This document shows, piece after piece, positions 36,105-44,465 of a DNA stretch of 49,669 bases; position 1 is the stretch's first letter, and the number at the start of each line of letters is the position of its first letter. The translations under genes and the position numbers were made by a program. The stretch spans positions 1 through 49,669 of the forward strand of contig DASZBX010000046.1 in NCBI GenBank assembly GCA_035943635.1, given 5' to 3'. The notes beneath the pieces were generated by a model, which had not been told where the DNA came from, ran no database searches, and saw nothing but the letters and a program-made list of their open reading frames with translations. Origin of the DNA: DASZBX01 sp035943635 (lineage in GTDB: Bacteria > Actinomycetota > Actinomycetes > Streptomycetales > Catenulisporaceae).

Positions 36105-37409
36105 CTAGAGTCCGAGGCCGCGACGGCCGGTGTCGTTGAGGTCCTCGGCCTGGAACCGGTCGGCCCAGGTGCGCTCGTAGTGTTCGGCCGGGAAATCGCT
36201 GGGGCTGGACCCGGTGCGCAACGCCTCCCGCACCCGGGCCGCATACCGTTCGTTGCGAGCGCACCAGGGCGCCGCGGGGATGTACATCACGTTGCCCCAG
36301 CCCTGCTGGTTCTCGACCGGCGCCACGCTGTGGACCATGTCGCAGTGCCACCAGACGGAGTCCCCGGCCCGCACGTCCGGAATGCCGCTCAGGGCCTGCA
36401 ACAGCGGCGCGTGCCACCGCGGCCCGGCCGGGAAGACCTGGTTGACGGTGACCCCGCACATCTCGTCGTCGGGAACGTCGGACAGCAACGGCCGCAGCAG
36501 CAGATACGCCATGGCCGCAGGTATCGGGACGGTGTGCAGCACGCCCTGGTCGTGGGCCATGTCGGACAGGGCGGTCCATCCCTGGAAGGTACGGAACGCC
36601 GAGCACATCGTGGTGCCCGGGTACTGGGGCCCGGCGGTCCGGTAGGCGGCGTCCCAGGGGTCGTACTGTTCGACGCTGCCGTCGAACAGGTGCCGGAACG
36701 CCTTCTGGTACGCCTCTGTCATCCACAGATCCAGCGTCCCCGGGTCCAGATGAGTGCCCAGACCCCGGGAGTCGGCGCCTTCCGGGCGCCGGCGGATCCG
36801 GTCCGGGTAGAGCGAGTCGCGGTCCGGGTCGAACCACTGCACGCCGCCTGACTCGTGCTTCCACTGGCTGTTGAGCAGCGCCTGCACCCGGGCGGTCCGG
36901 TCGCTCTGCCGGGCCTGCATCTGGGGCGGGGACCAGTAGATCGGGTAGATCTCCGGGGTGGAGCCGACGCTGCCGAAGAAGTCGTCGCCGGGGCCGCGGT
37001 AGGTCTCGAAGAACCGGTTGCGCCGGACGTACTCCACGATCTCCCGGTCCCAGCCCAACGCCTGGTCCCGCTCGAAGTGCCCGCGCACGACCAGGCAGCC
37101 GCGGCGGCGCAGCCGGGCCAGGGCGTCCGGCGGCATGGTCCCGGCCTCGATGTCGGCGTACTCGATCTGCGGCCAGACCTGCTCGCCGCGCTCCCGGGCG
37201 GCGACCACGTCCCGGACCTCGGCCTTGATCCGCCGCTCGACCACGGCGAACACCTCCTCGACGGTGCGTCCGGACGCGGTGATCCGGGCCCGCAGGGCCG
37301 CCTTGATCTCGCGGATCGCGGCCGGCAGGTCCGCCGGGGTCTGTTCCCAGTGCGGGAGGTCGGGCAGTGCGGCTACTGCGGCAGCGGTTGTGGCGGTCGG
37401 GATCGACAC
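36105..37409 (-). CDS. DUF1479 (YbiU-type) Fe(II)/2-oxoglutarate-dioxygenase-like protein
   Basis: This 434-residue protein shows the DUF1479 pattern. It has PQIEYADIEAGTMPPDALAR, RGCLVVRGHFER and EIYPIYWSPPQ. The iron-binding HxD is in GTHLDPGTLDLW (H220, D222) and the distal His in DMVHSV (H360). VNQVFPAGPRW and RAGDSVWWHCD surround the cofactor site. The family is related to cupin-type dioxygenases; its substrates are unknown, though family members often sit near sugar genes. It is divergent from a ROK repressor, its probable regulator. Confidence 0.92.
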   Translation of the reverse strand: MSIPTATTAAAVAALPDLPHWEQTPADLPAAIREIKAALRARITASGRTVEEVFAVVERRIKAEVRDVVAARERGEQVWPQIEYADIEAGTMPPDALARLRRRGCLVVRGHFERDQALGWDREIVEYVRRNRFFETYRGPGDDFFGSVGSTPEIYPIYWSPPQMQARQSDRTARVQALLNSQWKHESGGVQWFDPDRDSLYPDRIRRRPEGADSRGLGTHLDPGTLDLWMTEAYQKAFRHLFDGSVEQYDPWDAAYRTAGPQYPGTTMCSAFRTFQGWTALSDMAHDQGVLHTVPIPAAMAYLLLRPLLSDVPDDEMCGVTVNQVFPAGPRWHAPLLQALSGIPDVRAGDSVWWHCDMVHSVAPVENQQGWGNVMYIPAAPWCARNERYAARVREALRTGSSPSDFPAEHYERTWADRFQAEDLNDTGRRGLGL

Positions 37410-37421
37410 CGGAGGACTCCT

Positions 37422-37491
37422 TCTAGATAGGTCTCCTTATTTGAATCGACCGTACGCCGCGACACCCTTCCAGGCAAGAGTCCTGTCTAGA
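37422..37491. promoter_or_regulatory. Shared promoter region with duplicated TCTAGA motif
   Basis: Between the divergent DUF1479 and ROK genes, TCTAGA occurs at 37422-37427 and 37486-37491. Each is preceded by TCCT within a similar context (ACTCCT and AGTCCTG). The two lie at the start sides of the two genes, as expected of paired sites for the ROK repressor. The intervening DNA is A/T-rich (CTTATTTGAAT). Confidence 0.4.
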
Positions 37492-37499
37492 ATCATGGG

Positions 37500-38693
37500 G
37501 TGGAAACCGCCAAACCCTCCCTGGACCTGCTGCGCTCGCTCACCGACGAGCACGTGGTGCGCGAACTCCTCCGGCACAGGCGGCTGACCAGGGCCGAACT
37601 GGCCGTCGCAACGGGCATCTCCAAGCCGACGATCGGGGAGAGCGTGCGCCGGCTGGCCGAGAGCGGCCTGGTCCGGGACACCGGCGAACGCACCCCCGGC
37701 GGCCGGGGCCGCGGGCGGGTCGGCTCGTACTACGCCCTCGCCGCGCACGTCGGCACCGCGCTGGCCGTGAGCATCGCCCCCGAGGGTGTCACGGCCGAAT
37801 CCGTGGACGCCTACGGCGACGTGCTCGCCCGCGCCCGGCAGGAGATCGACCGCCCGCCCCGGCCGCACCAGATCGCGGCCGCGCTGCGGGCCGCCGCCGG
37901 CCGGGCGCACCCCGGCTCCGGCCCGGCCCCGCGCCTGGCCGTGGTCAGCGCGGCCGACCCCGTGGACCGCCGGACCGGGCGGCTGGTGCACCTTCCGCAG
38001 TCCCCGTTCCTGCTCGGCGACCTGGACCCGGCCGAGATCCTCGCCGCGCACGTGGACGGGCCGGTCACCGTCGACAACGACGTGAACTGGGCGGCGCGGG
38101 CAGAACGCGACCACGCCCCGGCCGACACCCCGGACCATTTCGCGTACGTGTTCCTCGGCGAGGGCCTGGGCTGCGCGATCGTCAGCGACGGCCGGGTCCG
38201 GCGCGGCGCGACCGGCCTGGCCGGGGAGATCGCGCACATCCTGACCGTCGGCCCGCACGGGCAGGCCGTCGCCCTGATCGAGGTGTTCGGGCAGCTGGGC
38301 CTGCGCCGGCCCGGCTCGACCGCGATCGACGTGGACCGACTGATCGGTGCGGCCACCGGGCCGGGACCGCAGCCGGCCGCCGTGCGGGCGGCGCTGGGCG
38401 GGGCGATCAGCGCCGTCATCGCCGCGCTGGTCGCGCTCACCGACCCGCAGACCGTCGTGCTCGGCGGCCCGTGGGGCGCCCACCCGGTGATCCTGGACGC
38501 CGTGCGCGCGGCCGCCGCGCTCCTGCCGCGCACGGTCCCGATCCGGGCGGCGGGGCTGACCGGCGAGCCCTCGCTCTGCGGAGCCCGCACCGACGCCGTC
38601 ACCCGCCTACGCGCCGCCATCCTCGCCTCGGCCCGGCCCGGCCTGCCGAAAGGGGCCCTGCCAGTACCTGTATTGACAGAGACCCCCGGGTAA
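37500..38693 (+). CDS. ROK-family transcriptional repressor
   Basis: This 397-residue protein has an N-terminal MarR-like HTH (about 15-65, LTRAELAVATGISKPTIGES then VRRLAESGLVRD) and a sugar-kinase-like ROK domain. The domain has VTVDNDVNWAARAER, YVFLGEGLGCAIVSDGRVRR and GATGLAGEIAHI. The usual Cys zinc motif of ROK proteins (CxCGxxGC) is not visible after the GEIAH helix: the sequence reads LTVGPHGQAVALIEVFG. The zinc site may therefore be lost. It starts at GTG 37500, only about 90 bp from the divergent DUF1479 gene. Confidence 0.9.
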   Translation: METAKPSLDLLRSLTDEHVVRELLRHRRLTRAELAVATGISKPTIGESVRRLAESGLVRDTGERTPGGRGRGRVGSYYALAAHVGTALAVSIAPEGVTAESVDAYGDVLARARQEIDRPPRPHQIAAALRAAAGRAHPGSGPAPRLAVVSAADPVDRRTGRLVHLPQSPFLLGDLDPAEILAAHVDGPVTVDNDVNWAARAERDHAPADTPDHFAYVFLGEGLGCAIVSDGRVRRGATGLAGEIAHILTVGPHGQAVALIEVFGQLGLRRPGSTAIDVDRLIGAATGPGPQPAAVRAALGGAISAVIAALVALTDPQTVVLGGPWGAHPVILDAVRAAAALLPRTVPIRAAGLTGEPSLCGARTDAVTRLRAAILASARPGLPKGALPVPVLTETPG

Positions 38694-38769
38694 GAGGCCA
38701 TGGTCGGCCAAAGGTGGCAGGGTTGGCGGGGAAGGTTCCCCCCGGCCACGACACCGACCCCCTCAATCG

Positions 38770-38879
38770 TGCACGTGGACCTGGTCGGCACCGCGCACAT
38801 CCTGGACGCGTTCGCCCGCGTCGTGGCCCCCGGCGGCGCCGGCATCGTGGTGGTGCGCACCGGAGAACTCACCCTCTGA
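38770..38879 (+). pseudogene. Short-chain dehydrogenase fragment
   Basis: IVHVDLVGTAHILDAFARVV then APGGAGIVVV matches the segment around the N-helix and following strand of SDRs with a VDLVGTA motif. Neither the Rossmann start nor the YxxxK is present. The fragment ends at the TGA at 38877-38879, 52 bp from the lanthipeptide-like gene on the other strand. It is a second SDR relic, unlike the one at 23416. Confidence 0.6.
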
Positions 38880-38930
38880 ACCCGGCCGCCGCCACGCCTG
38901 CGATCGAGCGGCGGCCGGTTCCGGCGTGAT

Positions 38931-39134
38931 TCAGCAGCAGGCGGTGCCGCCCGTCGCGGTACACGCGGTGCGGGCGAAGCAGGAGAGCCTGGTCAGGGCC
39001 CGGCCCGGCATCACGATGTCGGTACGGGCGAAGGTCCCGGAGACGAACAGCGGGCCGGCCGGGTTGTCGGTGTCGGCCCCGCTGCGCCAGCGGGCGGCGG
39101 TCAGGTCGGCCGTCTCGGCCGTCGCGGTGTGCAT
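38931..39134 (-). CDS. Putative lanthipeptide precursor peptide (LanA)
   Basis: This 67-residue peptide starts at an ATG with a strong GGAGGT. A leader-like N-terminus (1 to about 46, MHTATAETADLTAARWRSGA onward) precedes a C-terminal end rich in Cys, Thr and Ser: SCFARTACTATGGTACC. Cys 52, 58, 66 and 67 and six Ser/Thr (48, 51, 56, 59, 61, 64) could form lanthionine-type bridges. No other Cys occurs in the leader. It lies 97 bp downstream of a LanM-like gene on the same strand, with its own TATAGA -10 candidate. The exact cleavage site is unclear, since no GG or GA motif sits at the expected place. Confidence 0.7.
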   Translation of the reverse strand: MHTATAETADLTAARWRSGADTDNPAGPLFVSGTFARTDIVMPGRALTRLSCFARTACTATGGTACC

Positions 39135-39205
39135 GAGGTACCTCCGTTGGGGGTGGTGGGGACGGTTCGGCGGCCGAAAGGTCCATGTCGTCGAACTCTT
39201 ATTCA

Positions 39206-39211
39206 TCTATA
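39206..39211 (-). promoter_or_regulatory. -10-like TATAGA before the precursor gene
   Basis: TATAGA on the minus strand lies about 70 bp upstream of the precursor ATG in an A/T-rich patch (CTATAGATGAATAAG), inside the 97-bp gap after lanM. I see no convincing -35 element. Confidence 0.4.
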
Positions 39212-39231
39212 GCACCGGGGCCGCCCATCCC

Positions 39232-41451
39232 CTAGACGCTGATTGCCCCGACTTGGAGTGTGCGGAGTGGGGTGCCTCCCTGGGCGCCAGGCGATGTGTC
39301 ATCAACCAGCTCGCACCCCTCCTCGGCCACCGTCGCGGGCAGCGCCCGGGCCAGCCGCCGGGCCCGCTGGACGCCGTCCGGGGCCGCGCCCCACTGCCCG
39401 AGGGTGAGCCAGGCCCAGATCAGGGAGCCCAGGCCGATGTACCCGCCGGGCGGGGCCGGGCGCACCTGCGGCTCCCCGGCGCGGACCTGGTCGGAGTAGT
39501 CCTGCAGGTTGCGCATGGTACGTAGGGCCGCGTCCAGCAGCGGGCCGAGGCCGTCCACCGGGTCCGCCCGCCCGGCCGCGGTCTCCCGCAGGTACGCGGC
39601 GAGCAGGACCGCGACGCCGGCCAGGCCGCCGTACAGGTCCGTGTCCAGTGGTTGGACGGCCCACCCGGTGACGTTCAGGACCGGGGCGATCCAGGTCACG
39701 GTGCCGTCGGGCGCGGGCATCGAGGCGTCGCGCACCTCGCGCAGCAGCCCGGCGGCCAGGTCGCGCCGGCGCCGGTCGAGGTCCGCGGCGCTCGGGCGCC
39801 CGGCGCTCATCGGCGGGCCGGCGGGTTTCGCGCCCTCGTTGAGGTAGGCGGTGACCAGGGTCGCCTGGATGACGCGCCGGTCCAAGGCGAGGTCCGCGCC
39901 GCGCCAGCGGGCCAGCGCGTCGGCGGCCAGGTCCTGCGGATCGAGCCACCGGACGCCGCCGGGGCCGGTCAGCCGGCCGTCGCCGGGCGTGGTGGCGAAG
40001 TACGGCACGTCCCCGACCAGCAGGTCCGCCACCTCCGCCGCGACGACCCGCGGGTCGTCCGGCGCCCCGGGAACACTCGCGGCCATCCGGTCAAGCAGGT
40101 CGGCGGCCTGCTGCTCGGCCTGCGCGGGGGTGTGCAGGGACACCGGGTGCCACAGCATCCGGGTGATCTCCTCGTAGACCTCGGTGCCGCGCAGCACGAC
40201 CCGGATCGGGCACCGGGCGAACCGGGCCAGCGCCGGGTCCAGTGTCCCGGCCTGGTCCATCCGGCGCAGAGCGGCCGTGGCCTGGTCGAATCCGGCCAGG
40301 ATCCGGCCCCAGTAGGCGGCGAGCGCCGGTTCGGGGCCGGGGTGGCTGGCCGGGGACCCGGGTTCGGCCGCCTCGTACCCGATCCGGGCCTGGTCGGTGC
40401 CGCCGCCGAGCAGTACCGGGCGGCGTCCGGCCGGCTGCTGGCCCGGGAGCGATCCGACCGCGGAGGCGTCCACGCCGCGCCAGCCCAGGGCGGTGCCGCG
40501 GTCCGGCAGGATCCCGGTGCGCAGCACGGTCGCCCCGACCAGTTCGTCCGCCCGGTCCACCGCCAGCCCGGCCCCGGACGGCCGGGCCGGGAACACGGGC
40601 GTGAACAGGGTTTCGCAGTCCACGACGGCCGGTACGGGACCGCAGGCGATGATGTTCTCGGCGTGCATGTCGCTGCCGCCGAGCAGGCGCATGACCGCCA
40701 GCCAGTGGCCGATGCCGGTGTAGAACGCGGACAGTTCCCCGGGTCCGGCGCAGTAGCGGTGGTCGATGTGCTCGGCCCAGCCGTACTCCTCGTCGCCAAC
40801 GCCGCCATCGCCGCCGCCGCCGTCCCGGATGATCACCGCGGGCACTCGGACCCGGGCCGCGCCCTGCGGCCCACCCCCGTCGAACGCCTCCCCCAGCAAC
40901 AGGTCCAACGCCCGGTCGACCTGCACAGACCGCGGTTTGTACACCACTGCGCCCCGATCGAACCGCAGCGTCGCGACGGACTGGCCGCCGCGGTGGCTGT
41001 CGCCGCCGCCCAGGGCCAGGCCGGTCAGCTCGCCGTGTCCCCCGCCGGGCAGTTGCGCCAGGGCCGGACGGTCGGCGGCCAGGCGCGCGGCCATCCTCGC
41101 GACCGCCGAGCACCTGTTCGCCAGGGCGGTCTGGAGCCGGGTGAGCATGGTCGGGTAGTGCTCGGTCAGCTCGTCCCAGTACTGCCGCCGGCCGGCCAGG
41201 TCCAGGAACTGCGCCCAGCGGGCCTCGGAGTCCGCCGCGTCCAGGCGCCCGGACAGGCGCGCGGCGTTCAGTTCGAGCACCAGGACGCGGCACAGCCGGC
41301 GGTGCGCAGTGTCGGCCAGGGTGCGGTCCGCGGCGGCGAGGATCACCGCGCGTTCCGCGCCGCCGAGCCCGCCGACCCCGGCCAACTGCTCGGACAGGTC
41401 CGTGACCAGGGGGTCGACCAGGCAGCGCAACGCACCGGTGAAGTCGCTCAT
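39232..41451 (-). CDS. LanM-type lanthipeptide synthetase with truncated cyclase domain
   Basis: This 739-residue protein has a complete-looking LanM dehydratase. It shows VLVLELNAARLSGRL, GDSHRGGQSVATLRF, YKPRSVQVDRALDLLL, GGSDMHAENIIA and VVDCETLF. The residues equivalent to LanM catalytic ones are D151, H153, K172, D261, H263, N266 and D278. A LanC-like domain begins near 600 (GGLAGVAVLLAAYL, GGYIGLGSLIWAWLTL). It ends at 739, well short of the normal 950-1050 and before the zinc-binding Cys/Cys-His region. The final 30 residues (SPGAQGGTPLRTLQVGAISV) do not resemble the family. The enzyme could still phosphorylate and eliminate Ser/Thr but should not cyclise. GAGGG precedes the ATG. Confidence 0.88.
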   Translation of the reverse strand: MSDFTGALRCLVDPLVTDLSEQLAGVGGLGGAERAVILAAADRTLADTAHRRLCRVLVLELNAARLSGRLDAADSEARWAQFLDLAGRRQYWDELTEHYPTMLTRLQTALANRCSAVARMAARLAADRPALAQLPGGGHGELTGLALGGGDSHRGGQSVATLRFDRGAVVYKPRSVQVDRALDLLLGEAFDGGGPQGAARVRVPAVIIRDGGGGDGGVGDEEYGWAEHIDHRYCAGPGELSAFYTGIGHWLAVMRLLGGSDMHAENIIACGPVPAVVDCETLFTPVFPARPSGAGLAVDRADELVGATVLRTGILPDRGTALGWRGVDASAVGSLPGQQPAGRRPVLLGGGTDQARIGYEAAEPGSPASHPGPEPALAAYWGRILAGFDQATAALRRMDQAGTLDPALARFARCPIRVVLRGTEVYEEITRMLWHPVSLHTPAQAEQQAADLLDRMAASVPGAPDDPRVVAAEVADLLVGDVPYFATTPGDGRLTGPGGVRWLDPQDLAADALARWRGADLALDRRVIQATLVTAYLNEGAKPAGPPMSAGRPSAADLDRRRRDLAAGLLREVRDASMPAPDGTVTWIAPVLNVTGWAVQPLDTDLYGGLAGVAVLLAAYLRETAAGRADPVDGLGPLLDAALRTMRNLQDYSDQVRAGEPQVRPAPPGGYIGLGSLIWAWLTLGQWGAAPDGVQRARRLARALPATVAEEGCELVDDTSPGAQGGTPLRTLQVGAISV

Positions 41452-41581
41452 CGCACCCTCTACGACTACTGATACGGTCGGGGCTCGGTTCGTCTATACC
41501 GTTGCCGGGCCCGGGCCGAAACCCGCAGCGGCGACCTCACCGCGCCGCCGCGGGTACCGGCTCGGCGCACAGGTTCCCGGG

Positions 41582-43357
41582 TCAGCGGAAGGAACTCGTC
41601 TCGTAGGAGCAGTACGTGTAGCCGTCGCCGCCGGACAGGTGCTGGGCGGACACCGGGGACGGGGAGACGTCGTCGCCGGAGTCCTGGTTGAGGAAGTACG
41701 TGGTGCCGGCCGGCAGGTGGATCGTGGTGTGCGGGTAGTTCGCGCTGCCGCTGCAGGTGTCCTGCCCGTTCTGGTCGCCGGGGTACACGGTGCAGCTGCC
41801 GCACGCCCCGAGGCTGACGCTGCCGGTGTCGGCGCCGGAGTACAGGACGGTGACCGCGTCGGGGCTGTCGTTGAGGATCTCCAGGGACACGCTGCCGCCG
41901 GACGCCATCGTCGGGGTCACCGCGCCGGCGTCCGGGTCGTCCTGGGCGATCTGGATGGCGATCAGGTACTTCCCGGCCAGCGCGACGTTCGGGTCGTCCG
42001 GGTAGCTGCTGGTGAAATTGCTGATCGTGCTCTGCGCGGCGTCGAAGCTGCCCTTCGCGTACTGGGCGACCCCGCAGTCGAAGTCGCCGGTCTCCACGCC
42101 CTGTTCGGCGTTGTGCAGGTCGTCGGTGATGGCGGTCATGACGGTCGCGTTGACGGTTTTGAGCGAGTCGATCTGGGTGCTGATCGTCGAGAGGGTCGCC
42201 TCGGCCGTGCACGGGTCCGAGCCGCTGAGGGCGGCGGTGGCGGTGGCGATCTGGGCGGTGACGGCCTGGCCGACCTGGGCCGCCTGCGGTGAGGACGGGA
42301 ACGTGCTGAGCAGCAGGCCGAGGTTCGTGGTCGTCGTGTCGTCCCCGGAGGTGCCCAGGGTGCTCAGGCCGCACTGGTAGAGGGAGGTCGCCAGGCGGTC
42401 GTCGGGCCAGGTGGCCAGGGATCCGAGGTCCCCGGCGGGTACCGTGGCGGGCAGGGAGCGCAGGTAGGTCAGCGGGTCGATCGCCGCGCAGTAGTCGTCG
42501 TCGGCGAAGGGGGTGGCGACGGTCTGGTAGAACGTGGTCAGGTGGGCGGGCACCTCCTGGCCGGCCTGGGAGGTGCGGTGGTGGTCGAGCAGGTCGCGGT
42601 AGATCGCGAGCGCGGATTCGTAGGTGGGCCGGGCCGTGTCGAAGCTCTGCGTCGCGGTGGAGGTCATGAGGTCGTCGGCCTGGGTCAGCCGGCCGAGCAG
42701 CATCTGCTGGACGGCGTCCTGCTGGGCGTGGTCGTAGAGCGCGGCCGCGCCGCCGGATACCGCGACCAGGGCTATGGACAGGCCCAGGGCCAGGCCGGGG
42801 CGGCGCCCGAGGTCGGCGGTGGGGGTGCGCAGGGCGCGCAGGCCTCCGTGGACGGCGGCGGCGACGAGGACGAGCAGGAACAGGACGATCAGGGTGCCCG
42901 GGGTGCCGTTCGCGTCCGGGGGCAGGGCGGCCAGCAGCAGGATGCCGGTCGCGATCCAGCACAGCGCCGCCAGCCACCAGCGGCGCAGCAGGACGTATCC
43001 GAGGCCCAGTCCGCTGAGGTTCAGCAGTGCTACGACGGCTGCTCGCAGGCGGTCGGCCGGTTCGATCGGGGCCTGGAGCGGCAGCGGCGGGGGCAGGGGC
43101 GTGGGTGGCTCGGCGAACTGCGGCGGCTGCGCGTACTGCGCCGGTTCGCTGTATTGGGGCGGTTGGACGTACTGCGGTGGTTCTGCATACTGCGGTGGCT
43201 GTGCGACCTGCGGTGACTCAGTCAGCGCCGTCGGCTCTGTCGGCGGGTACGGCTGGGGCAGATCCGTCGGCACGGACAGCTCGGACGGGTGGTCCGGTCC
43301 TGCCGGCGCGCCCTCCTGTGCGTCCGGATCGGGACCCTCCCACTGGTTTTCCGCCAC
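41582..43357 (-). CDS. Proline-rich membrane-anchored protein of unknown function
   Basis: I chose the GTG at 43357, which has AAGGGGAAG upstream; the frame is open to 43600. The 591-residue product has a cytoplasmic N-terminus with at least five short repeats around PPQYAEPPQY (about 50-80). Three hydrophobic helices follow (about 105-165: VVALLNLSGLGLGYVLL, LAALCWIATGILLLAAL, LIVLFLLVLVAAAVHGG) and a fourth near 185-200. A helical, TPR-like outer region comes next (YESALAIYRDLLDHH, FDAAQSTISNFTSSYPDDP). The C-terminal beta-rich domain has six Cys, four in SLGACGSCTVYPGD and NGQDTCSGS. Related layouts occur in actinomycete envelope proteins, but I do not recognise a function. Confidence 0.75.
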   Translation of the reverse strand: MAENQWEGPDPDAQEGAPAGPDHPSELSVPTDLPQPYPPTEPTALTESPQVAQPPQYAEPPQYVQPPQYSEPAQYAQPPQFAEPPTPLPPPLPLQAPIEPADRLRAAVVALLNLSGLGLGYVLLRRWWLAALCWIATGILLLAALPPDANGTPGTLIVLFLLVLVAAAVHGGLRALRTPTADLGRRPGLALGLSIALVAVSGGAAALYDHAQQDAVQQMLLGRLTQADDLMTSTATQSFDTARPTYESALAIYRDLLDHHRTSQAGQEVPAHLTTFYQTVATPFADDDYCAAIDPLTYLRSLPATVPAGDLGSLATWPDDRLATSLYQCGLSTLGTSGDDTTTTNLGLLLSTFPSSPQAAQVGQAVTAQIATATAALSGSDPCTAEATLSTISTQIDSLKTVNATVMTAITDDLHNAEQGVETGDFDCGVAQYAKGSFDAAQSTISNFTSSYPDDPNVALAGKYLIAIQIAQDDPDAGAVTPTMASGGSVSLEILNDSPDAVTVLYSGADTGSVSLGACGSCTVYPGDQNGQDTCSGSANYPHTTIHLPAGTTYFLNQDSGDDVSPSPVSAQHLSGGDGYTYCSYETSSFR

Positions 43358-43602
43358 GTCGTCTTCCCCTTCGCCGTCGGGATTCTTGCTGGTCAACTGC
43401 GGTAGCCGGCCGCGCGGGCCGTCCCCCGGGAAACGCACCTGAGTCAGGGTTGGTGGACACGGGAAGTAAGAGTGCTGCGCATCCATCATGACCGTTGTGC
43501 CCGCGTGATGCGAAGGATTCCGGAAAACGGCAGAAATTGCCGAAAATCGGCGGCGGCCGGGGAGCCGTGCCGGTGCGGCCGGTGGCGCCGGACCGTACAC
43601 GG

Positions 43603-44238
43603 TCAGTAGTCATCCTCCGGTAGTGCGGCGCCTGTGTGGCGTGCTTCGGGGATGTCGGCGGCGCAGGCCTGGTCGAACCCGAGGGTGAGCGGGTGCGGCG
43701 TGAGGCCCAGGGCTTCGATGATCAGGCCGTGTTGCCATTCGGCGAACAGCCATGGTGTTCCGGCTTTGTGCGGCCCGCCGCGCAGCGCCCACTCCAGTTT
43801 TTCCACATCCATGTGGTCCGAGCCGAATGGGAGGAACGGTTCGGGGTGCGCGCCGGTGGGTCCGTGGGGGATCGGTGCTGTGTCCACCGGGTGGAGCACC
43901 CCGTCGATCCGGGCCTTGAACCGGCCGTCGACGTCTTCGATCACCTCGATTGTCGCGGCCTGCTCGGAGACGTACCGGTGGGTCGCCTCGCCGCCCGCGA
44001 ACACCACGGCGGTGATCACGTCCGAGTCGTAGACCTCCCAGGACACCGCTGCGGCATTCAAGGCGCTGCTGAGTCCCTGCGCCAACTCGGGGGCGTCGTA
44101 GTCGCCGCGACCGGGCACCACCGCCGTCCGCTGCGTGGCCACGACAGAAACGACGGCCTCCTGGTCCAGTGCTTCCAAGGCCTGGCAAACGACCTCTATG
44201 TCGGCTGCTACCAGCACTGTTTCGTAGCTGCTGCCCAC
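43603..44238 (-). CDS. Hypothetical protein (211 aa)
   Basis: The GTG at 44238 has GAGGAG upstream. The soluble, acidic product starts SSYETVLVAADIEVVCQALE and contains VSWEVYDSDVITAVVFAGGE, SDHMDVEKLEWALRGGPHKA and TPWLFAEWQHGLIIEALGL. No signal, helix or known motif is seen. The composition suggests a real protein, perhaps of the family of antitoxin- or immunity-like proteins found as singletons in Streptomyces; that is a guess. It is divergent from the ABC-F gene. Confidence 0.7.
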   Translation of the reverse strand: MGSSYETVLVAADIEVVCQALEALDQEAVVSVVATQRTAVVPGRGDYDAPELAQGLSSALNAAAVSWEVYDSDVITAVVFAGGEATHRYVSEQAATIEVIEDVDGRFKARIDGVLHPVDTAPIPHGPTGAHPEPFLPFGSDHMDVEKLEWALRGGPHKAGTPWLFAEWQHGLIIEALGLTPHPLTLGFDQACAADIPEARHTGAALPEDDY

Positions 44239-44348
44239 GCGTTCTCCTCGTGCCGTCGTTCAGGAGCGAGTGTATGCCGACGAGGCCCGGGTCGGCGCAA
44301 GCGCCCGGACGCCCCTAGGTATACACTGTAGAAGAGCGGCTGTCGTTC

Positions 44349-44450
44349 ATGGGAGAGGGCCTTTGCTCTACTGACGTCGTGCGCGGCCGCGCTCCTGGTG
44401 GCCAGAGAGCCCGCGACCGGACACCCCACCGTCCCGGGGCAGACCCCTGA
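44349..44450 (+). CDS. Candidate regulatory leader ORF before the ABC-F gene
   Basis: ATG at 44349 opens 33 codons (MGEGLCSTDVVRGRAPGGQR onward), ending at a TGA at 44448-44450. The stop lies 15 nt before the ABC-F start and directly abuts its ribosome-binding site. A -10-like TATACA/TACACT lies about 35 bp upstream (around 44320-44327). ABC-F resistance genes are often controlled by ribosome stalling on such leader ORFs. Its own ribosome-binding site is weak (GAAGAG). Confidence 0.45.
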   Translation: MGEGLCSTDVVRGRAPGGQRARDRTPHRPGADP

Positions 44451-44465
44451 GTTCAGGAGGAGCAC

